Program-made: the position numbers and the translations under genes
The notes under the pieces: model-generated
What the model saw: only the letters and a program-made list of their open reading frames with translations
Told to the model about the DNA's origin: nothing
Databases searched by the model: none
Part shown: piece after piece, positions 1 to 5,811 of the stretch
How positions within the stretch are numbered: the stretch's first letter is position 1
Layout of the letters: each line of letters begins with the position of its first letter
NCBI GenBank assembly: GCA_030146295.1
Contig: JASLCD010000465.1
Span: 1-6,777 of the forward strand
DNA: 6,777 bases
From: Chryseobacterium sp.
Lineage (GTDB): Bacteria > Bacteroidota > Bacteroidia > Flavobacteriales > Weeksellaceae
Direction: 5' to 3'

Positions 1-2
1 AA

Positions 3-1406
3 ATGAAAAAAATATTCATTATACTTCCACTCTTTTTGAGTGGATTTTTATTTTCTCAAAAAAAGCCACAAAAAAATCCGGCCAAAAAAACAACTACTGC
101 CAAATTCAATTATCATGATGAGTTCAGAAAAATTTCAGACGAAATCATGACCAATGGTAAGGCTTATGATAATCTCGGAGAGCTTACCAAAGGAATCGGA
201 GCACGTTTCAGCGCAACTCCTGGCTATACGAAAGCAGTGGAATGGGCGGAAAAAAAGTTCAAGGAAATCGGTATTGATATGATCTGGAGACAAGAGGCCA
301 AAGCACCCATCTGGATCCGAGGAAAAGAATCTTTACAGATAAAAGCAGGAAACGGAGATTGGAAAAGCATCAGAATGCTTTCTTTTGGAAACTCTGAAGG
401 AACAGGCGGAAAAGATCTTACAGGTGAAGTTGTCTTAATTAATTCCACTTCAGAGCTTAATGCTATGTCAATAGGCCAGTTAAAGGATAAAATAGTTTTC
501 GTAAATGTTCCCATGGACCCGAAAATGATCAATACAAGTGATTCCTATTTACTGACTGCAAAATCAAAATTGATTTCCGCGTCCATCATTGCTAAAACAG
601 GTGCAAAAGCGTTAATTATAAGATCACTGACAACAGCTAATGATGATACTCCTCATGCCAAAATGATTTATTACGAACCAGATGATAAAGTTAAAATTCC
701 TGCTTTATCCATTGGGGTAAGATCTGCAGAAGAGCTGGAAAAAATCTTAAAAAAACAGAAAGTCACTGCTAAGATCAACATGACAGCCGAATCAAAAGGT
801 GAGACCACCAATCCTAATATTATTGCTGAAATTCAGGGCAAAAAAGATTCTAAAGTGATTGTTTTAGGTGCTCAGCTTGATTCGTGGGATTTTGGAGAAG
901 GTGCCATTGATGATGGAACAGGCGTGGCTCAGTGTATCGAAGTTTTAAGAACTTTGAAAGCACTTGGGTATGAAAACAACCACACCATCAGGGTCGTTTT
1001 GTACGCAAACAGTGAAAACGGAGGCCAGGGTCGTGAAATGTACGCTGCTTACGTGAAAAAAAGAGATGAAAAACATGTCTTCGCTTTGGGGACAGATGCC
1101 GGAGGGTATTCTCCGCGAGGGTTTTCTCTGGACATGTCTCCACAAAGAAGAAGATTGATCTATCCATGGAAAGAATATTTTCTGCCGTATGGCGTTTATG
1201 ATTTCGACCAAACTGAGGCCATTCAGGATATTTCCCCTTTAAAAAAACTTGACATTCCTTTAGCTGAGCTTGTGGTGGATACACAAAGATATTTCGATTA
1301 TCACCATTCCGAACAAGATACTTTTGACAAAGTGAATAAAAGAGAGCTTCTTCTCGGAGCAGTAGCCATCACACAGATGATTTTTATGGTTGATAAAAAC
1401 TGGTAA
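3..1406 (+). CDS. Exported M28-family metallopeptidase paralogue, probably catalytically inactive (copy 1)
   Basis: The 467-residue product has a signal peptide (about residues 1-18, cleavage likely before Gln19), then a Lys/Thr-rich linker (about 20-35) that copies 2 and 3 lack. A PA-type insert lies at about 130-240 and the M28 zinc-peptidase core at about 275-467. Aligned with copy 3, key positions fall at the same spacing, but the first zinc-ligand His is Gln291, the catalytic Glu is Ser337 and the Glu two residues before the Asp365 ligand is Gly363. Asp303, Glu338, Asp365 and His435 are kept. By analogy with Aeromonas aminopeptidase, one zinc site could remain while the second site and the general base are lost. 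The fold is otherwise well kept, with no frameshift or stop, so this looks like a maintained pseudoenzyme rather than decay. The stop lies 1 nt before the ATG of copy 2, indicating one operon. Any promoter is outside the window. Family assignment is firm; inactivity is inferred. Confidence 0.93.
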   Translation: MKKIFIILPLFLSGFLFSQKKPQKNPAKKTTTAKFNYHDEFRKISDEIMTNGKAYDNLGELTKGIGARFSATPGYTKAVEWAEKKFKEIGIDMIWRQEAKAPIWIRGKESLQIKAGNGDWKSIRMLSFGNSEGTGGKDLTGEVVLINSTSELNAMSIGQLKDKIVFVNVPMDPKMINTSDSYLLTAKSKLISASIIAKTGAKALIIRSLTTANDDTPHAKMIYYEPDDKVKIPALSIGVRSAEELEKILKKQKVTAKINMTAESKGETTNPNIIAEIQGKKDSKVIVLGAQLDSWDFGEGAIDDGTGVAQCIEVLRTLKALGYENNHTIRVVLYANSENGGQGREMYAAYVKKRDEKHVFALGTDAGGYSPRGFSLDMSPQRRRLIYPWKEYFLPYGVYDFDQTEAIQDISPLKKLDIPLAELVVDTQRYFDYHHSEQDTFDKVNKRELLLGAVAITQMIFMVDKNW

Positions 1407-1407
1407 T

Positions 1408-2764
1408 ATGAAAAAGATAATAGGAACTTCATTATTGCTTTTGGGAATGGCTGTTTTTGGTCAGTCTAAAGAAGATTCTATCCAGTTCAGAAAAATTTCC
1501 ACAGAAATCCTGAACAACGGCAAAGGATATAATGAACTGAGAGAACTTACCAAAACAATAGGTAACCGTTTAAGCGGTTCTGAGGCTTATGAAAAATCAG
1601 TACAATGGGCTGCACAGAAACTCCGTGATGCCGGAGCTGATAAAGTATGGCTTCAGGAGGTGATGATCCCGGTCTGGGTAAGAGGAAAAGAATCTCTGCA
1701 CATCCAAACAGCTGACGGAAAATGGAAAAGCATTGCAATGCTTTCTCTTGGAAATTCCGAAGGTACAAAAGGAAAGGATGTCTCAGGTGATATCATTATG
1801 GTAAAATCACTCGAAGAATATGACAAACTTCCAACAGAAAAAGTAAAAGATAAGATTGTATTTTTCAACTATCCTTTCAATCAGGGAAATGTACAGACTT
1901 TCATTTCTTACCGCGATGCCAGTGCTTACAGACGATCAACTGCTTCATTGACGGCTAAAAAAGGAGGCAAATTTGCCATCATCCGGTCACTTTCTTCCGC
2001 TCTTGACGATGTACCTCACACAGGCAATATGCGCTATGAAGAGAACGTTTCAAAAACCTGCTGTTACAATAGGAAATACCTCTGCTGATGAACTGGAAAT
2101 GCTGTTGAAAAGACAAAAAGTAACAGCCAGACTTAATTCCAACTGTGGCATGAAAGGAGAAAAACGCTCCCATTCTGTTATTGGTGAAATTACAGGTAAA
2201 AAAGACCAGAGCGTCATTGTTGTTGGCGGACATCTGGATTCCTGGGATGTAGGTGAAGGTGCTCATGATGACGGAGCCGGAATTGTACAAAGCATCGAGG
2301 TACTGAGAACCTTTAAAAAATTAGGAATACAAAATAACCATACTATCCGCGTTGTTTGCTTTGCGAACGAAGAAAACGGAACAAAAGGAGGAAAAGAATA
2401 TGGAAAAGTGGCGAAAGAAAACAATGAAAAACATCTTTTCGCCATAGAAACAGATGCCGGAGGTTTTTCACCACGGGGAATTTCCCTGGAAATGAATGAT
2501 CCTCAAAGAAACCAGATCAAAAGCTGGGGCAGCCTTTTTTTACCTTATGGAGTTTACAACTTTGAAGGTAAATATTCCGGATCGGATATTGCTCCGCTTC
2601 ATGAGATGGGAGTTCCCACTGCTGAGCTGGTTCCAGATCCACAGCGTTATTTTGACATTCACCATACAGCAGAAGACACTTTTGAAAAAGTCAACCGGAG
2701 AGAACTATTGCTTGGCTCTGCGGTAATGACACAACTTATTTATATGATTGATAAAAATTGGTAA
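1408..2764 (+). pseudogene. M28-family metallopeptidase with a frameshift (copy 2)
   Basis: This is a close duplicate of copy 3, about 84% identical in protein by eye count, aligning without gaps except for one place. Reading from the ATG at 1408 (signal peptide ending Phe-Gly-Gln) is good through Lys216. At 2056 a single A stands where copy 3 has an Ile codon, so 2 nt are missing. The initial frame then gives nine wrong residues and stops at 2086-2088. The other frame resumes at the Pro codon 2057-2059 and runs to 2762-2764. That part encodes the whole catalytic core, with the His-Leu-Asp ligand motif, His-Asp-Asp, Glu-Glu-Asn-Gly, Thr-Asp-Ala-Gly and the final His-His all intact. As read, only the N-terminal part and PA insert would be made. 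A sequencing error or recoding on the A run (2052-2056) cannot be excluded. The start at 1408 is preferred over the in-frame TTG at 1390, which lies inside copy 1. Confidence 0.87.
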
Positions 2765-2766
2765 CA

Positions 2767-4125
2767 ATGAAAAAGATATTAGGAACTTCATTATTGCTTT
2801 TTGGAATGGCTGCTTTTGGCCAGTCTAAAGAAGATTCCATCCAGTTCAGAAAAATTTCTACAGAAATCCTGAATAATGGAAAAGGATATACTGAGCTTAG
2901 AGAGCTTACAAAAAATATCGGACACCGCTTAAGCGGTTCTGAAGCTTACGAGAAATCAGTACAATGGGCTGCACAGAAACTACGTGATGCCGGAGCTGAT
3001 AAAGTATGGCTTCAGGAAGTAATGATCCCGGTCTGGGTAAGAGGAAAGGAATCTCTGCACATTCAGGCTGCCAACGGAAAATGGAAAAGCCTCAAAATGC
3101 TTTCCCTTGGAAATTCTGAAGGAACAGGAGGAAAAGATATTTCAGGAGAAATCATCATGGTAAAATCGATGGAAGAATATGACAAACTTCCTGCTGAAAA
3201 AGTGAAAGATAAAATTGTATTCTTCAACTACCCTTTCAGCCAGTCGTTCGTAGAAACCTTCAAAGGATATAGTGATGCTGCGAAATACAGAACAACAGCA
3301 GCTTCTTTAACTGCAAAAAAGGGAGGTAAATTTGCCATTATCCGATCTCTGTCGTCAGCTTTTGATGATGTCCCTCACACCGGAGCCATGCGCTATGAAG
3401 ACAAAGTTTCCAAAATACCGGCCGTAGCTGTAGGAAGCACAACAGCAGATGAACTGCAAGCTTTACTGAAAAACCAGAAAATCACCGCTAAACTTAATTC
3501 CAACTGCGGAATGAAAGGCGAAAAGCTTTCCCACTCTGTAATCGGGGAAATCACAGGTAAAAAAGACCAGAGCGTTATTGTTGTTGGCGGACACCTGGAT
3601 TCCTGGGATGTAGGTGAAGGTGCTCATGATGACGGAGCCGGAATTGTTCAAAGTATTGAGGTCCTGAGAACCTTTAAAAAGTTAGGAATACAAAATAACC
3701 ACACCATTAGAGTGGTCTGCTTTGCCAATGAAGAAAACGGGGTAAAAGGCGGAATTCAATATGGTAAAACGGTAAAAGAGAAGAATGAAAAACATCTTTT
3801 TGCCATAGAAACGGATGCCGGAGGTTTTGCTCCGAGAGGAATTGCTCTGGACATGGATGATGCCAAAAGAAACCAGATCAAAGCATGGTCAAATCTATTC
3901 CTTCCTTATGGGGTTTACAATTTTGAAGAACGGTTTTCAGGAACAGATCTTTATCCGCTTCATGATATGGGAATTCCTGCCGCTGAGCTGATGCCGGATT
4001 CTCAGCGCTATTTTGATATTCATCACACGGAAGAAGATACTTTTGAAAAGGTAAACCGTAGAGAGCTTTTACTGGGTGCTACAGCTTTGACACAGATTAT
4101 CTACATGATTGATAAAAACTGGTAA
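2767..4125 (+). CDS. Exported M28-family zinc metallopeptidase, carboxypeptidase Q-like (copy 3)
   Basis: The product is a 452-residue precursor starting at the ATG 2 nt after the stop of copy 2; the in-frame TTG at 2758 is rejected because it lies within copy 2. A signal peptide (about 1-18, cleavage before Gln19) sends it to the periplasm or outside; there is no lipobox Cys and no type IX sorting domain. The PA-type insert covers about 115-225 and the peptidase core about 255-452. All co-catalytic di-zinc residues are present: His276, Asp288, Glu323, Asp350 and His420 as ligands and Glu322 as general base. The order and motifs match the carboxypeptidase Q branch of family M28, whose members cleave dipeptides or short peptides. 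A role in peptide scavenging is inferred, and aminopeptidase versus dipeptidase activity cannot be read from sequence. It is the last gene of the array, directly followed by a strong terminator. Confidence 0.94.
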   Translation: MKKILGTSLLLFGMAAFGQSKEDSIQFRKISTEILNNGKGYTELRELTKNIGHRLSGSEAYEKSVQWAAQKLRDAGADKVWLQEVMIPVWVRGKESLHIQAANGKWKSLKMLSLGNSEGTGGKDISGEIIMVKSMEEYDKLPAEKVKDKIVFFNYPFSQSFVETFKGYSDAAKYRTTAASLTAKKGGKFAIIRSLSSAFDDVPHTGAMRYEDKVSKIPAVAVGSTTADELQALLKNQKITAKLNSNCGMKGEKLSHSVIGEITGKKDQSVIVVGGHLDSWDVGEGAHDDGAGIVQSIEVLRTFKKLGIQNNHTIRVVCFANEENGVKGGIQYGKTVKEKNEKHLFAIETDAGGFAPRGIALDMDDAKRNQIKAWSNLFLPYGVYNFEERFSGTDLYPLHDMGIPAAELMPDSQRYFDIHHTEEDTFEKVNRRELLLGATALTQIIYMIDKNW

Positions 4126-4132
4126 CCCATAT

Positions 4133-4158
4133 AAAAACCGCCTTTAGAGGCGGTTTTT
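4133..4158 (+). terminator. Rho-independent terminator of the peptidase array
   Basis: An 11-bp perfect stem (4133-4143 with 4148-4158) has a TTAG loop. Its arms are an A run plus CCGCCT and AGGCGG plus a T run. It begins 7 nt after the stop of copy 3. The A and T tracts are symmetrical, so it could also work on the other strand. Confidence 0.9.
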
Positions 4159-4260
4159 CTTTTTATGGACTCTTTACTATTTCAATAGGAATGGGCTTTA
4201 GACCGTTTAACCTTACCAATATCTTCCATTATCTTCAGCCAAAACTTATTTGGATTTTAT

Positions 4261-4364
4261 AACCACAGATTGACACAGATGATTCTGTTTTTTGATCAAT
4301 TAGTTTTTACATACCAAATAACTTGTGAGAATTGTGCACAACCATTCGTGGGTATTTGTGTTTT
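4261..4364. repeat. Degenerate intergenic repeat with opposed arms
   Basis: The left arm holds two 10-nt units starting CACAGAT (4264-4273 and 4274-4283). The right arm holds the complementary style of unit, TTGTG or TTYGTG, at 4323, 4332, 4346 and 4356. Together they give an imperfect inverted arrangement about 100 nt long. Short CACAGATT-like arrays of this look are familiar from intergenic DNA of Bacteroidota and other bacteria, but naming it as a dispersed family would need a genome comparison. Confidence 0.3.
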
Positions 4365-4479
4365 AAGATTATTGATGCTGTTTTCTAAACTTCCCCGTTC
4401 ATTTTCCAAACGATTCTAAAATATTTAAATGTATAAAAAAAATCACACCGTAATATTTTCTAAATTTCAAGCGCATATA

Positions 4480-4513
4480 CCTTAAACGACAGAAAATTTT
4501 TCTTTGTTTAAGG
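4480..4513. repeat. 34-nt inverted repeat
   Basis: The outer arms CCTTAAAC (4480-4487) and GTTTAAGG (4506-4513) are perfect 8-nt complements. Inside them, AGAAAA (4491-4496) and TTTTCT (4498-4503) form a second perfect inverted repeat around one T. The two nested palindromes are slightly off-centre (3 nt against 2 nt between them). It has no T tract directly after the right arm on either strand, so a dimeric protein site or recombination site is as likely as an RNA hairpin. Confidence 0.5.
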
Positions 4514-4695
4514 AAATAATAGATGAAAACATGCTTCACAACTGCTATTCTCAATCCCGTGAAACAAAGTGTTGATCGCGAAAATTTTACTTTGGCATAA
4601 TATTGGCATTTAAAATATTGAGAAAAAAAAATAAAAAAGCACTAAGGATGAGAAAAAAGGTTTTCTGTGGATTTTCAGTTTTTCCACTGATTCAA

Positions 4696-4726
4696 ATTCA
4701 TATCTAGTATATGAATCCTTTTTTTT
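4696..4726 (+). terminator. Possible AT-rich intrinsic terminator
   Basis: ATTCATAT (4696-4703) pairs with ATATGAAT (4709-4716) around a CTAGT loop, followed after two C by eight T (4719-4726). The stem is weak because it is almost all A/T. A competing pairing, GATTCA (4689-4694) with TGAATC (4712-4717), uses part of the same right arm. If real, it would end a transcript starting near 4610-4640, which has no open frame and so would be a small RNA or an attenuated leader. Confidence 0.35.
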
Positions 4727-4728
4727 CT

Positions 4729-4956
4729 ACGATGCCGTAAAAGATACGGGTTCGTGAAAAGCTAACCCCCGTTAGTTCTTCACAGCAATTTTGCACCCCG
4801 TATCTGACTGGTATCATCAATAACCAAGAATCTTTATTGATTCAAAAAAAACAAAAATTATCCCGGACTTTTAGCCCGGTATTACGATATAAATAAATGG
4901 CAAAGTCATCGTGAACCTTAGCCCTGTAAAGGAATTTATTCTTTTTACCGTGATGA
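4729..4956 (+). ncRNA. Candidate structured RNA or 5' leader of the downstream membrane-protein gene
   Basis: Several helices are visible. An 8-bp stem GATACGGG/CCCGTATC (4743-4750 with 4797-4804) encloses a 13-position hairpin (4754-4766 with 4771-4783, one A-C mismatch and one G-U pair, CCCC loop) and a small GCA/TGC hairpin (4785-4794). Next is an 8-bp stem ATCAATAA/TTATTGAT (4816-4823 with 4834-4841). A hairpin GTAAAGG/CTTTTTAC-like lies at about 4926-4948. ACGATG (4729-4734) can pair with CATCGT (4907-4912) to close the whole, while TCATCGTG (4906-4913) can instead pair with CGTGATGA (4949-4956). These two closures exclude each other, as in a switch. I do not recognise a known riboswitch, 6S, tmRNA, SRP or RNase P consensus. 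Strand is assigned from the downstream gene only. Confidence 0.35.
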
Positions 4957-5004
4957 GTGTGCCTTTATCCTATTAATTTATGTATAACCCTTAAAATGTA
5001 AGTA

Positions 5005-5235
5005 ATGATGAGAGACTTTTTTGAAATGATTTTTAAGAGAAATGAAGATGCTGCAAAGGTGAACATCTGGAGCTTATTGCTCGTATTAAGTTTTGCTGCC
5101 TTTTCTGTATTGGTATACGCCTTAAAACCAAGCTTCAACAGCTTAATTATATATCTGACGGCATTTGCCGCTTATATCGGCTTTGGCCTTGTATTCATCA
5201 GTTCCCTATCCGGAACAAGTATGAAGAAAAGATAA
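5005..5235 (+). CDS. Small membrane protein with two predicted transmembrane segments, function unknown
   Basis: The 76-residue product has a charged N-terminal stretch (about 3-18), a hydrophobic segment at about 21-40 (starting Asn-Ile-Trp-Ser-Leu), a short Lys-Pro-Ser turn, a second hydrophobic segment at about 46-68, and a Lys-Lys-Arg C-terminus. The positive ends suggest both termini face the cytoplasm. ATG codons lie at 5005 and 5008; either could start translation and no clear ribosome site distinguishes them. A two-codon ATG-TAA lies just upstream at 4996. The gene stands alone, with about 850 nt before it and a strong terminator 31 nt after it. I do not recognise the family. Size and topology would also fit a small toxin or a stress-related inner-membrane protein, but nothing in the sequence decides this. 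The well-formed terminator supports a real transcript. Confidence 0.7.
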   Translation: MMRDFFEMIFKRNEDAAKVNIWSLLLVLSFAAFSVLVYALKPSFNSLIIYLTAFAAYIGFGLVFISSLSGTSMKKR

Positions 5236-5266
5236 GAAACATATAACTTTCAATTAATTTTTACTG

Positions 5267-5296
5267 AAAAAACCGTCCCGTTTGGGGCGGTTTTTT
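5267..5296 (+). terminator. Rho-independent terminator after the small membrane protein
   Basis: A 13-bp stem with one G-U pair (5267-5279 with 5284-5296) and a GTTT loop has a GC-rich centre flanked by six A and six T. It lies 31 nt past the stop at 5235. The A/T symmetry allows bidirectional use. Confidence 0.88.
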
Positions 5297-5372
5297 ATTT
5301 GTATCACCATTATCTCCCCCATAAAGATTTATTTTACAATAAATCATCCCTATGAAATACAATCTTTACAAC

Positions 5373-5398
5373 AAAAAAGCCACCCCCTCCGGAGCAGC
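5373..5398 (-). terminator. Terminator of the 73-aa minus-strand gene
   Basis: Read on the minus strand, GCTGCTCC (5398-5391) pairs with GGGGTGGC (5386-5379) using G-U pairs, around a GGAG loop, and is followed by six T (5378-5373). It lies about 35 nt downstream of the stop of the 73-aa gene. A second small palindrome, GATAAC-AAA-GTTATC, lies between them at 5403-5417. The design matches the terminator at 6507-6532. Confidence 0.75.
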
Positions 5399-5433
5399 TA
5401 GTGATAACAAAGTTATCTTAACATCGTAAAAAC

Positions 5434-5655
5434 TTATTCTTTAAACAGATCCTTCATCATTTCATCAAGGATCTTTTTGGTTTCTTCTTCAATCATATTT
5501 CCGGATTTTTCAACCATCTTTTCTCTGAAGGGTTCACAACAGGCTTTTATTCCGAAGCCTTCGTCTGTTTTAATCAATTCCGGATGCAGACCGTGTTCTT
5601 CACACATTTCTGACTCAATTTCTTTTTTTATGAGGTCGTAGTTCAGGTCAAACAT
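5434..5655 (-). CDS. Small Cys/His-containing cytoplasmic protein, function unknown
   Basis: The 73-residue product is acidic and charged, with no signal peptide or membrane segment. It has three parts: an N-terminal helix-like stretch (about 4-17), a central segment with Cys18, His21, His24 and the pair Cys39-Cys40, and a C-terminal charged helix (about 44-72) rich in Glu, Lys and Met. A Cys-x2-His...Cys-Cys pattern could bind a metal ion, but the spacing matches no zinc-finger family I can name. The ATG at 5655 is the natural start. It appears to be a single-gene unit: 156 nt separate it from the upstream minus-strand gene, and that gap contains hairpins, one of them a likely terminator. 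Its own terminator follows downstream. Low-complexity chance is unlikely given the terminator placement and amino-acid use, but the function is unknown. Confidence 0.75.
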   Translation of the reverse strand: MFDLNYDLIKKEIESEMCEEHGLHPELIKTDEGFGIKACCEPFREKMVEKSGNMIEEETKKILDEMMKDLFKE

Positions 5656-5714
5656 ATTCTTTTATTTTGTTCTTCTAAGTGCAGGATAAAGATAGAAGTA
5701 ATAAAGCCTTACCG

Positions 5715-5737
5715 AAATCCGTATTTTTACGGTATTT
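5715..5737. repeat. Short inverted repeat upstream of the 73-aa gene
   Basis: CCGTA (5719-5723) and TACGG (5728-5732) pair around a TTTT loop. AAAT (5715-5718) and ATTT (5734-5737) extend the arms past one unpaired base. It lies about 60-80 nt upstream of the 73-aa gene start and could be an operator, a leader hairpin or part of the preceding gene's 3' end. No T tract follows on the minus strand. Confidence 0.35.
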
Positions 5738-5742
5738 ACAGG

Positions 5743-5771
5743 AAATACAAAACCGCCTTGAAAAAGACGGT
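5743..5771 (-). terminator. Probable terminator of the 191-aa exported-protein gene
   Basis: On the minus strand, ACCGTCTT (5771-5764) pairs with AAGGCGGT (5759-5752) with one mismatch, around a TTTC loop. It is followed by a T-rich stretch ending near 5743. It lies about 40 nt beyond the stop of the 191-aa gene and before the start of the 73-aa gene, so it separates their transcription. Confidence 0.6.
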
Positions 5772-5811
5772 ATTATTTTAATAAAAAAGTCGATGTTTAT
5801 TGCTTCACCTT

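Larger units (their letters stand above)
4159..5004. other. Long intergenic region without a convincing gene
   Basis: About 850 nt separate the peptidase array from the 76-aa membrane protein. No open frame with coding character was seen on either strand. The stretch is very A/T-rich up to about 4725 and then holds GC-richer islands. Itemised separately are a degenerate repeat pair (4261-4364), a 34-nt inverted repeat (4480-4513), an AT-rich hairpin with a T tract (4696-4726) and a cluster of helices (4729-4956). A convincing flavobacterial promoter (TTTG about 19 nt before TAnnTTTG) was not found. The nearest resemblances are TTTG at 4591 followed 18 nt later by AAATATTG, and TAATATTG at 4598. 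The length and structure suggest a non-coding RNA or a long 5' leader for the downstream gene. Confidence 0.6.

Noticed and set aside
1973..2764. The open second half of copy 2 as an independent gene
   Set aside because: Its first codons are out-of-frame reading of copy 2 (TTG at 1973, first ATG at 2009), with no start signal. It makes sense only as the frameshifted remainder of the same gene.
3..4125. Type IX secretion sorting domain or lipoprotein anchoring of the peptidases
   Set aside because: All copies end right after the peptidase core in Asp-Lys-Asn-Trp with no extra C-terminal domain, and there is no Cys at the signal-peptide cleavage site.
4729..4956. A known RNA class (tmRNA, SRP RNA, RNase P RNA, 6S or a common riboswitch)
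   Set aside because: None of the conserved sequence boxes I know for these classes is present, and the helix layout does not match; it is left as unassigned.
4842..4964. A short minus-strand open frame with protein-like composition in the intergenic region
   Set aside because: It has only about 40 codons and no ATG start, a second minus-strand frame there is also largely open, and the stretch is better explained by the RNA-like helices.
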